A model generated the notes under the pieces. That model made no database searches. It was not told the origin of the DNA and saw only the letters and a list, made by a program, of their open reading frames with translations. The position numbers and the translations under genes were made by a program. Below, piece by piece: positions 18,793-28,251 of a DNA stretch of 64,000 nt. Each line of letters opens with the position of its first letter. The stretch's first letter is position 1. This DNA is from JBBQED01 sp038320345 (lineage in GTDB: Bacteria > Bacteroidota > Bacteroidia > AKYH767-A > OLB10). The stretch lies in assembly GCA_038320345.1 (NCBI GenBank), contig JBBQED010000010.1:62001-126000 (forward strand), given 5' to 3'.

Positions 18793-18874
18793 GCGCATGT
18801 GTCGTAATTGGTAGCCGAGCCAGACTTAGGATCTGGTGTTGCAAGACGTGTGGGTTCGAGTCCCTCCATGCGCA
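18793..18874 (+). tRNA. tRNA-Leu (anticodon TAG)
   Basis: The acceptor stem GCGCATG/CATGCGC is perfect with discriminator A. The D stem is TCG/CGA. The anticodon stem CCAGA/TCTGG carries the loop CTTAGGA (anticodon TAG, codon CUA). The extended variable arm (GTT/GAC) is class II, as expected for leucine. The T loop is TTCGAGT. The T stem has one T-T mismatch. The 3' CCA is not encoded. Confidence 0.95.
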
Positions 18875-18924
18875 CTGTTCCGAACTGTCTCCGGCAGTCG
18901 GTAAGTGTATTCTTAGTCAAATCG

Positions 18925-18984
18925 AAACAGCCGGACGTGGTTAGTTGCTTAAACAGCAATCTCCATTTCCGGCTGTTTTAAATT
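18925..18984 (+). terminator. Stem-loop terminator after tRNA-Leu
   Basis: AAACAGCCGG (18925-18934) pairs with CCGGCTGTTT (18969-18978). The loop contains a smaller hairpin (TTGCT/AGCAA), and the stem is followed by TTA-rich sequence. Confidence 0.65.
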
Positions 18985-19065
18985 AGAAAAGAGCTCCGGT
19001 CATTCTATGCCATCACTCCCGGATTTAAAATTTTTATACTGCAATTAAAATCTCATCATATTACA

Positions 19066-20436
19066 ATGAATATCGTACAGGAAAAAATTGATTCCCTCAA
19101 TGCATTATTAAAAGTGCAACTTACCCCTTCTGATTATAAGCCACAGGTGGATGATGCACTGAGAAAATACTCCAAAAAGGTTACTATGAAAGGATTTCGT
19201 CCTGGGATGGTTCCTGAAGGACTGGTTCGTAAACTTTATGGAAAATCTGTTCTTTTTGAAGAAGTGAATAAAATCGTTGGAGCCTCCATCGATAAATACA
19301 TTTCCGAAAACAACCTTCAGTTGTTAGGCAACCCATTACCTAAAGCTGACAACGGAGAAGATATAAACTGGGAACAACCTGCCGATTTTGAATTTTCATT
19401 TGAAATGGGATTAGCACCAGAAGTAAATGTTTCTCTACCTCCTGCCCATACTTTCACTACTTATGATATTCAGGTGGATGATAAAGCAGTAAACGATGAA
19501 GTAGACAAGATCATTCGTCGTTATGGGGATTATGTGAATCCAGAGATGAGTGATGCTGAATCATCGATTTATGGAAATTTCCAAGAACTGGATGCAAATG
19601 GCGAACTAGCCGTAGAAGGATGGAGTCATCAATCGTTTTTATTGTTCGATAAAATAAAAGACAGTGACGTGCGTCAGCGTTTTATCGGGCGTGTGGTTGG
19701 AGATGTTGTAGATTTCAATCCTATCGATGCAATGAAGAGCCATGAGGAGGTAAAATACCTACTTGGTTTGAAAGAGGAAGATCCGGATGCCTATAATAAG
19801 ATGTTCCGTTGCACGATAGAAAGAATCAATAAAGTAGTACCTGCGGCTTTAAATGAAGATCTCTTTAACCGGATCTATGGAGATGGTGTTGTGACAGATG
19901 AAGCTGGCTTCCGAGAAAAGATCAAAGCGGAAATCGCTGAAGGATATCGCTACGAAAGTGAACATGCTATTAAACATGAGTTGGAAGATGTGATGTTGAA
20001 TGAGTCGAATATGGCTCTGCCCGATGAGTTTCTGAAACGATGGTTGAAACAAACCAACGAAAAGATTACTGATGAACAGCTGCAGAATGAGTATAACTCT
20101 TATGCCCGCGATCTGAAATGGAGACTGATCGAAAATAAGATCTTCAGAGATCAGAATATGGAGATCAACAAGGAAGAGATTGAAAATTATGCCCGCACTT
20201 TCATCCTTGATCAATACGTTCGTTATGGTCAGGCTCATCTGCTTACCGAAGAGAAAGTAGGGGAGCTAACAGCCCGTTACCTTCAGAATGAGGAGTCTGT
20301 TCAAAGAGTTGTTGAAAGCCTTTCTTCTAGAAAAGTTTTCGAATACCTGAACCAAATTCTCAGTAAAAACGTTAAACCAGTAAGCCATGATGAATTTGTT
20401 GATATCATGAGCAAACACGCACATCAACACCACTAA
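19066..20436 (+). CDS. tig: Trigger factor
   Basis: 456 aa. The ribosome-binding N-terminal domain carries MKGFRPGMVPEGLVRKLYGKSV, with the GFRxGxxP loop that docks on ribosomal protein L23. A divergent FKBP-type middle domain and a helical C-terminal chaperone domain ending in a His-rich tail follow. It binds nascent chains at the exit tunnel. It is first of a tig-clpP-clpX cluster, with clpP starting 18 bases after its stop. Confidence 0.97.
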   Translation: MNIVQEKIDSLNALLKVQLTPSDYKPQVDDALRKYSKKVTMKGFRPGMVPEGLVRKLYGKSVLFEEVNKIVGASIDKYISENNLQLLGNPLPKADNGEDINWEQPADFEFSFEMGLAPEVNVSLPPAHTFTTYDIQVDDKAVNDEVDKIIRRYGDYVNPEMSDAESSIYGNFQELDANGELAVEGWSHQSFLLFDKIKDSDVRQRFIGRVVGDVVDFNPIDAMKSHEEVKYLLGLKEEDPDAYNKMFRCTIERINKVVPAALNEDLFNRIYGDGVVTDEAGFREKIKAEIAEGYRYESEHAIKHELEDVMLNESNMALPDEFLKRWLKQTNEKITDEQLQNEYNSYARDLKWRLIENKIFRDQNMEINKEEIENYARTFILDQYVRYGQAHLLTEEKVGELTARYLQNEESVQRVVESLSSRKVFEYLNQILSKNVKPVSHDEFVDIMSKHAHQHH

Positions 20437-20453
20437 TAAACTAATCCAGCTCT

Positions 20454-21134
20454 ATGGACTTCCGTAAAGAATTTACAAAGTACGCGGTGCACCACCGTGG
20501 AATGAGTAGTAATACCGTTGATAGCTATATCAATTCGGTACATGGAGATTATATCTCGCCAACCATTATTGAAGAACGTCAGCTCAACGTTGCACAGATG
20601 GACGTTTTCTCCCGTTTGATGATGGATCGCATTATCTTTCTTGGAGTACCAATCAATGATTACGTTGCAAATATCATTCAGGCGCAATTGTTATTTTTAG
20701 AATCGTCGGATGCAAAACGTGATGTAACCATTTACATTAACAGCCCGGGCGGATCTGTATATGCAGGTTTAGGAATCTATGATACCATTCAGTTTATCCA
20801 ACCGGATGTATCGATGGTGTGTACTGGTATGGCTGCATCAATGGCTGCAGTATTATTATGTGCCGGATCAAAAGGTAAACGTAGTGCATTGAAGCATGCT
20901 CGTGTGATGATTCACCAACCTATGGGTGGAGCAGAAGGACAAGCATCCGACATTGAAATTACGGCTAGAGAAATTCAGAAGCTGAAAAAAGAGTTGTATG
21001 AAATCATCTCTTTACATAGCGGAAAAGACTACGAATCGGTATGGAAAGATTCTGATCGTGATTACTGGATGACCGCTCAAGAAGCAAAAGATTACGGGAT
21101 GATCGATGAGGTACTGACCCGTACCAAGAAATAA
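20454..21134 (+). CDS. clpP: ATP-dependent Clp protease proteolytic subunit
   Basis: 226 aa. The catalytic serine is Ser129 in GMAASMAA and the histidine His154 in MIHQPMGG, with an Asp in the DRDYW segment near 201-203. The oxyanion loop NSPGGSVYAG is present. The extra 30-residue N-terminus is typical of Bacteroidota. It forms the tetradecameric chamber fed by ClpX, which is encoded next. Confidence 0.98.
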   Translation: MDFRKEFTKYAVHHRGMSSNTVDSYINSVHGDYISPTIIEERQLNVAQMDVFSRLMMDRIIFLGVPINDYVANIIQAQLLFLESSDAKRDVTIYINSPGGSVYAGLGIYDTIQFIQPDVSMVCTGMAASMAAVLLCAGSKGKRSALKHARVMIHQPMGGAEGQASDIEITAREIQKLKKELYEIISLHSGKDYESVWKDSDRDYWMTAQEAKDYGMIDEVLTRTKK

Positions 21135-21149
21135 TTCAACACAATTTCT

Positions 21150-21191
21150 CAGGTAAGCCGGCACTTCAGTAATGAAGGTCCGGCTTATCTG
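21150..21191 (+). other. Strong stem-loop between clpP and clpX
   Basis: CAGGTAAGCCGG (21150-21161) pairs with CCGGCTTATCTG (21180-21191) with one G-U pair. The loop adds a smaller ACTTCA/TGAAGGT pairing. There is no T tract downstream, so it may be an attenuating or transcript-stabilising hairpin rather than a terminator. Confidence 0.6.
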
Positions 21192-21267
21192 AATTATAGG
21201 AGTTTTACAATTTGGCAAATCCCTGACTTATAAATGGGGATTATTTGTAACTTAGATAAAGTTAACG

Positions 21268-22518
21268 ATGAAAAATAAACAGGAAATAGTTTGCTCATTT
21301 TGTGGCCGTGATAAAAGTCAGGCAAATGTGTTGATTGCTGGAATTAATGGTCATATCTGTGATCAATGTGTGGCGCAAGCGCAAACAATTATTGGAGAGG
21401 AGTCGGATCAGAAATTGAAGAATAATATCGGTACTCCACTCACACTTCCCAAGCCTGTTGAAATCAAAAAACTCCTCGACGAATATGTGATCGGTCAAGA
21501 TCATGCTAAGAAAGTAATTTCAGTGGCCGTTTATAACCATTACAAACGGTTGATTCATCGCAGTAAATCCATCAAAGAAAAAGATGAGGTAGAGCTTGAT
21601 AAGTCGAATATGATAATGGTAGGGGAAACAGGAACGGGAAAAACTCTGTTGGCACGTACCATTGCGCGTATGTTGAAAGTTCCATTTTGTATTGCCGACG
21701 CAACTGTACTTACCGAAGCCGGTTATGTTGGGGAAGATGTAGAAAGCGTGCTAACAAGATTATTGCAAGCCGCCGATTACGATGTTGCAGCTGCTGAACG
21801 TGGGATTGTTTATATCGATGAGATTGATAAAATTTCCCGCAAAAGTGATAACCCTTCCATCACCCGTGATGTTTCGGGCGAAGGTGTGCAACAAGGATTG
21901 CTGAAATTACTTGAGAATACCATTGTAAATGTTCCGCCTCAAGGAGGACGTAAACATCCAGATCAGAAAATGATTGCGGTGAATACACAGAATATACTGT
22001 TTATCTGTGGAGGTGCTTTTGATGGGATAGATAAAATTATTTCTCGTCGCCTTCAAACAAATGCTTTAGGTTTCGGACTAACCAGCGAGAAAGAAGAAGT
22101 AGATCGTGAGAACTTGATGCAGTATGTGAGTCCTGCCGATCTAAAAGCTTTTGGATTGATTCCTGAACTGATTGGACGTTTGCCGGTGATCACCTATTTG
22201 TTGCCTTTAGATAAAGAAACCTTGCGTAGGATTTTATCTGAACCTAAAAATGCCTTGGTACGCCAATATCAAAAGCTTTTTGAAATGGAAAATATCAAGA
22301 TTACATTTTCCGATGAAGTCCTCGATTTCATTGTTGAAAAAGCAGTAGAATTTAAACTAGGAGCAAGAGGACTAAGAGGTATTTGTGAAGCCATCATGCT
22401 TGATGCAATGTTTGAAATTCCAAGTGCCGGCAAAGGACAAAAAGATTTTGAAGTAACGTTGAACTATGCGAAAGATAAGTTAAGCAAATCAAACATTAAT
22501 CAGTTGAAAGTGGCTTAA
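21268..22518 (+). CDS. clpX: ATP-dependent Clp protease ATP-binding subunit
   Basis: 416 aa. The N-terminal zinc-binding module has Cys9, Cys12, Cys31 and Cys34. Walker A GETGTGKT is at 119-126, Walker B is GIVYIDEIDKI, and the IGF-type ClpP-docking loop region lies near ALGFGL. The sensor 2 motif is LGARGLRG. It is an AAA+ unfoldase that feeds substrates into ClpP. Gene order with tig and clpP is conserved across many bacteria. Confidence 0.98.
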   Translation: MKNKQEIVCSFCGRDKSQANVLIAGINGHICDQCVAQAQTIIGEESDQKLKNNIGTPLTLPKPVEIKKLLDEYVIGQDHAKKVISVAVYNHYKRLIHRSKSIKEKDEVELDKSNMIMVGETGTGKTLLARTIARMLKVPFCIADATVLTEAGYVGEDVESVLTRLLQAADYDVAAAERGIVYIDEIDKISRKSDNPSITRDVSGEGVQQGLLKLLENTIVNVPPQGGRKHPDQKMIAVNTQNILFICGGAFDGIDKIISRRLQTNALGFGLTSEKEEVDRENLMQYVSPADLKAFGLIPELIGRLPVITYLLPLDKETLRRILSEPKNALVRQYQKLFEMENIKITFSDEVLDFIVEKAVEFKLGARGLRGICEAIMLDAMFEIPSAGKGQKDFEVTLNYAKDKLSKSNINQLKVA

Positions 22519-22574
22519 GCATAGATAACGCTACTGCATTAAATAATCGCACGTTTTTTAAGTATTTTTTTTCT

Positions 22575-22739
22575 GGGCGGCTGCCCCTTACGCGCTTTGC
22601 GGTCAGGGGCACCGGGCTTTCCGCTTTATCTTTTTGTGCAAGCACAAAAAGGATGCTCGCTACTATCCCTGCCGCAGATGCAGACAAATCAGTTAAAATG
22701 CAATTGTGGTACTCACATCACGAATCATTAGAACCGCAA
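22575..22739. repeat. Dispersed structured repeat, copy 1
   Basis: This 165-base unit aligns with 39910-40092: GGGCGGCTGCCCC, ACGCGCTTTGCGGTCAGGGG, CACCGGGCT-TCCGCTT, CTATCCCTGCCGCA, then GTACTCA-ATC and TAG-ACCGCAA. Hairpin 1 lies at 22584-22609. Hairpin 2 is CTTTTTGTGC (22630-22639) with GCACAAAAAG (22642-22651). The outer part of hairpin 2 is shared with copy 2 while the inner part differs but still pairs. Nothing in it looks protein-coding. Confidence 0.85.
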
Positions 22740-22835
22740 AAAAAATTCTCGCAAGCATCGAGAGGATTAACGTACTAAAAATTTACTTTACCTCGTAAAT
22801 CGTCTACTACTAAAATTCTCGCAGATCGTAAATCA

Positions 22836-23321
22836 TTAGAATCTTTCATACTCTGAAAAGGAATACGCATAGGGATTTTTTTCATCCGCATGATGACGGA
22901 TGTATTTGGTAAGTCTCCACTCAGAAAGGCTGAAATCGGGGAAGCGTGTATCGCCTTCAAATTCTTTATCGATACGAGTGAGGTATAAACGGTCGGCAGC
23001 GGGAAGTGATTGTAAATAAATTTCGGCACCACCAATGATGAAAGATTCTTCTTCGCCTATGCAATCATCGATTGCTTCTTGCAGCGTATGAAAAATTTGG
23101 CAACCTTCAGCATAATATCCATCTTGTCGTGTTACAATCAGATTACGACGATTTGGTAAAGGCTTACCCATCGACTCATAGGTTTTTCTGCCCATGATAA
23201 CTGTATTTCCTGTGGTGAGCTTTTTGAAATGCTTCATATCCTCCGGCATATTCCAGAGTAGTTTATTGTCTTTGCCAATGACATTGTTTTTTGACATGGC
23301 TGCTATAAGTGATAAAATCAT
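22836..23321 (-). CDS. folA: Dihydrofolate reductase
   Basis: 161 aa, normal length. It has LSLIAAMSKNNVIGKDNKLLW, the DMKHFKKLTTGNTVIMGRKTYESMG NADPH and substrate segment, PLPNRRNLIVTR and EESFIIGGAEIY. It reduces dihydrofolate to tetrahydrofolate and regenerates the cofactor oxidised by thymidylate synthase. It lies 36 bases downstream of thyA and is very likely co-transcribed with it. Confidence 0.97.
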   Translation of the reverse strand: MILSLIAAMSKNNVIGKDNKLLWNMPEDMKHFKKLTTGNTVIMGRKTYESMGKPLPNRRNLIVTRQDGYYAEGCQIFHTLQEAIDDCIGEEESFIIGGAEIYLQSLPAADRLYLTRIDKEFEGDTRFPDFSLSEWRLTKYIRHHADEKNPYAYSFSEYERF

Positions 23322-23357
23322 AAATAGATGCGGGAGTTATGACGTAGAAAATTCAAG

Positions 23358-24152
23358 TTAAACAGCAACGATAGCTTTAATGGCGGGATGAGGATTGTAA
23401 TTGGTGATCACGATATCTTCAAATTTAAATTCAAAAATATTTTTAATCAAAGGATTTAATTGCAAGGTAGGTAATGGAAGTGGATCACGACTCAATTGTA
23501 ATTTCACCTGATCAAAATGATTGCTGTAAATATGAGCATCACCAAGAGTATGTACAAACTCACCAACTTTCAATCCACAAACTTGCGCCATCATATGGGT
23601 AAGCAAAGCATAAGAAGCAATATTAAATGGAACGCCTAAAAATAAATCGGCACTACGTTGATACAGCTGACAACTCAATTTTCCATTGGCAACATAAAAC
23701 TGAAAAAGGAGATGACAAGGAGGGAGTGCCATTTTATCAATCTCACCAACATTCCAAGCATTCACAATTAAACGTCGAGAATCCGGATTTTTTTTGATCT
23801 GCTCAATAACCTGAGCAATCTGATCTATTGAACGACCGTCATTGGTTGTCCAAGAGCGCCATTGATGTCCATAAACAGGACCCAGATTTCCATTAGCATC
23901 AGCCCATTCATCCCAGATGGAAACTCCGTTGGTTTTGAGGTAGGCAGTATTGGTATCGCCTTTTAAAAACCACAATAACTCGTGAATAATTGATTTAGTA
24001 TGTACTTTTTTAGTCGTAACAAGAGGGAAACCAGCGGAGAGGTCGAAGCGCATTTGGGAACCAAAAACACTTTTAGTTCCTGTTCCGGTGCGATCTTCTT
24101 TATTTACACCTTGTTGCATGACGTGTTGCAACAGTTCCAGATATTGTTTCAT
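23358..24152 (-). CDS. thyA: Thymidylate synthase
   Basis: 264 aa, the exact E. coli length. It has the catalytic segment ALPPCHLLFQFYV, DSRRLIVNAWNVGEID phosphate-binding arginines, QRSADLFLGVPFNIASYALL and the C-terminal ending HPAIKAIVAV. It methylates dUMP to dTMP using methylene-tetrahydrofolate. It is the first gene of the thyA-folA pair. Confidence 0.98.
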   Translation of the reverse strand: MKQYLELLQHVMQQGVNKEDRTGTGTKSVFGSQMRFDLSAGFPLVTTKKVHTKSIIHELLWFLKGDTNTAYLKTNGVSIWDEWADANGNLGPVYGHQWRSWTTNDGRSIDQIAQVIEQIKKNPDSRRLIVNAWNVGEIDKMALPPCHLLFQFYVANGKLSCQLYQRSADLFLGVPFNIASYALLTHMMAQVCGLKVGEFVHTLGDAHIYSNHFDQVKLQLSRDPLPLPTLQLNPLIKNIFEFKFEDIVITNYNPHPAIKAIVAV

Positions 24153-24168
24153 GAAAGAATCTTTACTG

Positions 24169-24176
24169 CAAAGGTA
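24169..24176 (-). promoter_or_regulatory. -7 element for thyA-folA
   Basis: The minus strand reads TACCTTTG (TAnnTTTG), 16 bases before the ATG, predicting a leader of about ten bases. Confidence 0.5.
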
Positions 24177-24399
24177 CTATCTATTCTGATTAGCTAAATC
24201 AAGAGAAAATCATTTTGCCAATGGAAGTCGAATTAAATTTCATGCCTTTAGGTGATTGATTTTGACATAGATAAGAACATTTTTTTAAAAATATGGAATG
24301 CACGATACAGGTGCAGATTTTTCTTTTCTGAAATCAATCCCGCATCAAACTGTTGAGAATATTCAGGTTACAAAAGGATAAGATTTCGTTCTCTTAAAT

Positions 24400-24433
24400 A
24401 TTGATCATTACTCTAAAAGCTTATTTATCTTTG
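24400..24433 (+). promoter_or_regulatory. Putative promoter of the small lipoprotein gene
   Basis: TTG (24400-24402) and TATCTTTG (24426-24433) are separated by 23 bases, and the ATG follows about 68 bases later. The remaining gap after thyA (24198-24399) shows nothing else. Confidence 0.5.
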
Positions 24434-24501
24434 TCAAGGTAAAAATTGACACCCAATATACTGGACTGGTTTTTGTCTTGGTTCAAATCTAATTTAGCAC
24501 T

Positions 24502-24906
24502 ATGAAAAAGTACTTATTTCCAATTGCCATCATCACCACATTATTTTTTGCTAGTTGTACAGATCAAACCGCAACCCCTGGTTCCGACGATCGAGATAAA
24601 TTTACTGGAGACTGGCTGTGCACAGAAACCATAGCGGGAACACCCACCACATTTACCATCAACATCAACAAAGAAGGATTATCGGATACCATTAACATCA
24701 GAAATTTTTCTGGTTATGGAAGTTCTGCGAATGCGTTGGGTTTTGTAAATGGAAATAGTTTAACGATTCCCGGCCAAGAAATTGGTGTGACGAATATTCC
24801 AGTACAAGGATCAGGAATTTACAGTGATCCTTTAAGTGGAGAAAAGATCTCGATGAACTACAGTACCGACGGACAATCAGCATCTGCCACCTGCGTAAGA
24901 AACTAA
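24502..24906 (+). CDS. Hypothetical lipoprotein
   Basis: 134 aa. It starts with a lipoprotein signal (KKYLFPIAIITTLFFASC, Cys about residue 19). The rest is a small beta-rich domain (GDWLCTETIAGTPTTFTININ, SMNYSTDGQSASATC) resembling lipocalin-like or META-like small lipoproteins of Bacteroidota, but I do not recognise a family. It has its own promoter element. The function is unknown. Confidence 0.7.
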   Translation: MKKYLFPIAIITTLFFASCTDQTATPGSDDRDKFTGDWLCTETIAGTPTTFTININKEGLSDTINIRNFSGYGSSANALGFVNGNSLTIPGQEIGVTNIPVQGSGIYSDPLSGEKISMNYSTDGQSASATCVRN

Positions 24907-24919
24907 ATGACGTAGACGG

Positions 24920-26233
24920 TTATTGTTCTTCGTTCACCATGTTGATGTCAATCACCGACATTTTTACGGAATCAACACTATGCTTGAAACGTTTTAGGAT
25001 AGTAAATTCATAACCACCATAAGTACGTTTTTCATTCACGGCAGGAATTCTTCCGTAGATATAATTCATCAGTCCAGAAACGGTATCATAATTAGGACTT
25101 TCTGGTAAAGCAATTGGCAAAAGGTCGTTGATATCGCTGATGGTAGAAGTAGCATTGACTACATATTCCGTTTCACTTTTTTTATCAACCGGAGGTTTTT
25201 CATCATCGTATTCATCTTGGATTTCACCTACGAGTTCTTCGATAATATCTTCCATAGTCACAATTCCGGCAGTACCACCAAATTCATTGGTCACGATAGC
25301 CATCTGAATATGCTGACTCTGAAATTCACCCAGCAGTTCATTAATTCTTTTGTTAATTGGAATATAATAAGCAGGACGAAGGAGATCATTCATTCCTTTA
25401 AAATTCTTTTCGTAAAGAACTTTAATCAGGTCTTTTGTATAAATAATTCCGATAATATTATCTAACGAATCTTGATAAACGGGCATTCTTGAATATCCTT
25501 CTTCGATAACTTTTATAATAATTTCATCACGCGAAGATTCTGCATCTATCGCTGAAATTTTTGTACGAGGAATCAAAATCTGACGCACCACACGATCATC
25601 GAATTCAAAAACATTTTGAATCAGTTCATGTTCCGAAGGACCGATCGCACCACCTTCTTCACTCTCTGTGAGAATCAAACGAAGTTCTTCTTCGGTATGA
25701 ATTTCTGCATGATCAGCAGCATGTAATCCCATCAATTTCAAGACTCCTTTAGAGAGACCGTTGAGCACCCAAATGAAGGGAGCAAAAATCAAGTAAAAAA
25801 CTCTCAGCGGAAGAGAGATGAACATAGTATAGCGCAAAGGGTTTCTGATCGCCGCAGTTTTCGGAACCTGTTCGCCGAGTACAATATGTAAAACGGTAAT
25901 CAGACCGAAAGCAATTACGATTGATAGATGATGAAGGTTTTCTTCAGCAATAGAGAAATTAAAATATTCGGTGAAAGCACGAACCATTTTCGCAACAACA
26001 GGTTCACCGATCCATCCTAATGCAAGACTCGCTAGCGTGATGCCCAGCTGACATGCACTGAGATAGCCATCCATATGATCGAGGATGTTCTGTGCCGTTT
26101 TAGCAACTGTATTTCCCTGATTAGCTTTAAGGTCTATTTGGGATTGACGCACTTTAACAATGGCAAATTCGGCTGCGACAAAAAATCCGTTTAAAAGTAC
26201 AAGTAATGTAGTCAGTAATATATCAGCAATCAT
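24920..26233 (-). CDS. CNNM/CorC-type membrane protein (DUF21, CBS pair, CorC_HlyC domain)
   Basis: 437 aa. The N-terminal DUF21 membrane domain (about 1-200, with CQLGITLASLALGWIGEP and LGEQVPKTAAI) is followed by two CBS domains (about 215-340, with IPRTKISAID and FGGTAGIVTMEDIIEELVGEIQDEYD) and a C-terminal CorC_HlyC transporter-associated domain. Relatives export magnesium or cobalt, or bind nucleotides through the CBS pair. They are often mislabelled hemolysins. It is located in the inner membrane. Confidence 0.92.
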   Translation of the reverse strand: MIADILLTTLLVLLNGFFVAAEFAIVKVRQSQIDLKANQGNTVAKTAQNILDHMDGYLSACQLGITLASLALGWIGEPVVAKMVRAFTEYFNFSIAEENLHHLSIVIAFGLITVLHIVLGEQVPKTAAIRNPLRYTMFISLPLRVFYLIFAPFIWVLNGLSKGVLKLMGLHAADHAEIHTEEELRLILTESEEGGAIGPSEHELIQNVFEFDDRVVRQILIPRTKISAIDAESSRDEIIIKVIEEGYSRMPVYQDSLDNIIGIIYTKDLIKVLYEKNFKGMNDLLRPAYYIPINKRINELLGEFQSQHIQMAIVTNEFGGTAGIVTMEDIIEELVGEIQDEYDDEKPPVDKKSETEYVVNATSTISDINDLLPIALPESPNYDTVSGLMNYIYGRIPAVNEKRTYGGYEFTILKRFKHSVDSVKMSVIDINMVNEEQ

Positions 26234-26255
26234 TATGTGGATTATGGATCCGCCA

Positions 26256-26263
26256 CAAAGATA
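26256..26263 (-). promoter_or_regulatory. -7 element for the CNNM-like gene
   Basis: The minus strand reads TATCTTTG, 22 bases before the ATG at 26233. Confidence 0.5.
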
Positions 26264-26318
26264 CGTATCTCAAGGGGATTGGCATTTTATGGGACAAAAG
26301 TAATTAAGAAACAGGGGT

Positions 26319-26657
26319 TTACCGGAGTTTTTCGTTGTTTTTATGCCGGTCTTTGTCACGAAGCGACTTCTTTTCGAGATTTTTAAGGAGCGCTTGCTCT
26401 AGGTTAACTCCGGTTTGGTTGGCTAGGCAAATCAATACAAACAACACATCCGCCATTTCATCCGCAGGATCTTGGTTTTCTTCCCCAGATTTAAAAGATT
26501 GTTCTCCATATTTCCTTGCTATAATTCGAGCCAGCTCACCCACTTCTTCTGTTAATAAAGCCATATTGGTTAACTCACTAAAATAGCGAACACCGATAGT
26601 TTTGATCCATTGATCCACTTTTTGCTGAGCTTCTTGTAAAGTGATTGCTTCTGGCAT
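26319..26657 (-). CDS. MazG-like nucleotide pyrophosphohydrolase
   Basis: 112 aa, a single MazG/all-alpha NTP-PPase domain. The metal-binding ExxE...ExxD pattern is visible as LLTEEVGELARIIARKYG and DPADEMADVLFVLICLANQTG. The family hydrolyses (d)NTPs to monophosphates for pool cleaning. It is upstream of, and on the same strand as, the CNNM gene and just downstream of dtd-rsgA. Confidence 0.9.
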   Translation of the reverse strand: MPEAITLQEAQQKVDQWIKTIGVRYFSELTNMALLTEEVGELARIIARKYGEQSFKSGEENQDPADEMADVLFVLICLANQTGVNLEQALLKNLEKKSLRDKDRHKNNEKLR

Positions 26658-26731
26658 TTTAACTTATGATTTAGGAAGTTGAATGATACTTTGATTTTAA
26701 TAGTAAATGAATTTGACTGAAAAAAATATTC

Positions 26732-27184
26732 TTATTCTTTCAATTTTGTATCGATAAAAATCGTTACTGGTCCGTCGTTCACCAAAGTTACTTTCATATC
26801 AGCACCGAAAGTTCCAGTAACACAATCTTTTCCAATAATTGTATTTAGGTTCTGGATAAAATATTCATACAATGGAATAGCAATTTCAGGACGAGCGGCA
26901 CGGATATAGGAGGGACGGTTTCCTTTTTTCGTAGAGGCGAATAAGGTAAACTGACTGATTAATAAAATCTCTCCTTGCGTTTCTTCGAGCGATAAGTTCA
27001 TCATCCCTTCAGCATCATTGAAGATCCGAAGCTTTGCAATTTTTCCACAGAGCCAATCGGCATCTTCTCGTTGATCTTCGGGCTCGATGCCGAGTAGGAT
27101 TACCATTCCGGAACCTATACTTCTTTTTTCGGTATGATCAATTAGCACCGAAGCTTCACTCACACGTTGAATAATAATTCTCAT
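26732..27184 (-). CDS. dtd: D-aminoacyl-tRNA deacylase
   Basis: 150 aa. It has the two active-site motifs LLISQFTLFASTKKGNRPSY (SQFTL type) and LVNDGPVTIFIDT (NxGPVT type). It removes D-amino acids mischarged on tRNA. It is preceded by rsgA with a 20-base gap. Confidence 0.97.
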   Translation of the reverse strand: MRIIIQRVSEASVLIDHTEKRSIGSGMVILLGIEPEDQREDADWLCGKIAKLRIFNDAEGMMNLSLEETQGEILLISQFTLFASTKKGNRPSYIRAARPEIAIPLYEYFIQNLNTIIGKDCVTGTFGADMKVTLVNDGPVTIFIDTKLKE

Positions 27185-27203
27185 TTAAAGTAGTTCAATT
27201 TTT

Positions 27204-28124
27204 CTACCGATAAATATCTTCGTTATGCAACATGCTGAGATAATTATAATACCTCATCGGATGGATTTCACCAGCTTCTACTGCATTTTTTATTGCACAG
27301 TTGTTTTCTGCTTCATGCAAACAATTATTAAATTTGCAATCCTGAATTCTTGAGCGCATCTCCACAAAATAATGGCTGATTTCAGTAGGGTTGAAATCGA
27401 TGTTTACAAATTCACGAATGCCCGGGGTATCGATCAAATAATTGCCATTATCGAGGCGATGCATCGCTGCAAAAGTGGTCGTATGTTTTCCTTTCTGATG
27501 TTGCTTAGAAATCATATTCACTTTAAGATCAAGATCCGGATGAAGCGCATTGATTAAGCTCGATTTTCCAACTCCCGAATGACCAGCGAAGAGATTTACT
27601 TTTTCAGTGATGGCATCTTGCAGTTCGGTAATGCCATCAAGGGTAACTGCTGAAACTTTCATGCAGGAATAACCGAGTGGTTCATAGATATCGATATAAT
27701 CTTTCTGAATAACTTCTAAATCATCAGAAAATAAATCCGACTTATTGAAGACTAACGTTACGGGTATCCGAAAAGATTCTGCCGCAGCAATAAATCGATC
27801 AATAAATCCTGTGGATGTCTTTGGAAAAACAGGCGTAACTACGAGCCAAGTTCGGTCGATATTAGCGGCCATCAACTGAGTTTGTTTACTCAGATTTACC
27901 GACTTCCTAATAATATAATTCTTCCGGTCTTCGATATCGGTGATGTTCCCCGTATTATCTTCTTCTTGAAGGGTAAATATTACGTAATCGCCCACTGCAA
28001 CAGGGTTAGTACTCACGAAATCTTTTAGCCGCATCAAACCTCTGACTCTGCAGGAAATTACATTTCCATGTTCGTCTTCCACTTCGCACCAGCTGCCGGT
28101 TGATTTTAAAACTAATCCTCTCAT
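27204..28124 (-). CDS. rsgA: Ribosome small-subunit-dependent GTPase A
   Basis: 306 aa. An N-terminal OB fold is followed by a circularly permuted GTPase domain with the order G4 (NKSD), G1 (GHSGVGKSSLINAL) and G3 (DTPGIREF), then a C-terminal zinc module (CKFNNCLHEAENNCAIK). It acts late in 30S subunit maturation. It is divergent from gldA. Confidence 0.97.
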   Translation of the reverse strand: MRGLVLKSTGSWCEVEDEHGNVISCRVRGLMRLKDFVSTNPVAVGDYVIFTLQEEDNTGNITDIEDRKNYIIRKSVNLSKQTQLMAANIDRTWLVVTPVFPKTSTGFIDRFIAAAESFRIPVTLVFNKSDLFSDDLEVIQKDYIDIYEPLGYSCMKVSAVTLDGITELQDAITEKVNLFAGHSGVGKSSLINALHPDLDLKVNMISKQHQKGKHTTTFAAMHRLDNGNYLIDTPGIREFVNIDFNPTEISHYFVEMRSRIQDCKFNNCLHEAENNCAIKNAVEAGEIHPMRYYNYLSMLHNEDIYR

Positions 28125-28239
28125 TGATCACAAAAGTAATCGGGGCAAGTGGATTTTCAGTCCGGCCGTTCAAAACTCCGGTAATTTTATGAATCTGATG
28201 AATTATTGAAGAGCATCTGACATACTCCACCGATTCTTC

Positions 28240-28247
28240 TATTTTTG
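28240..28247 (+). promoter_or_regulatory. -7 element abutting the gldA start
   Basis: TATTTTTG ends four bases before the gldA ATG (28252), so a leaderless transcript is predicted. Confidence 0.55.
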
Positions 28248-28251
28248 TGGC

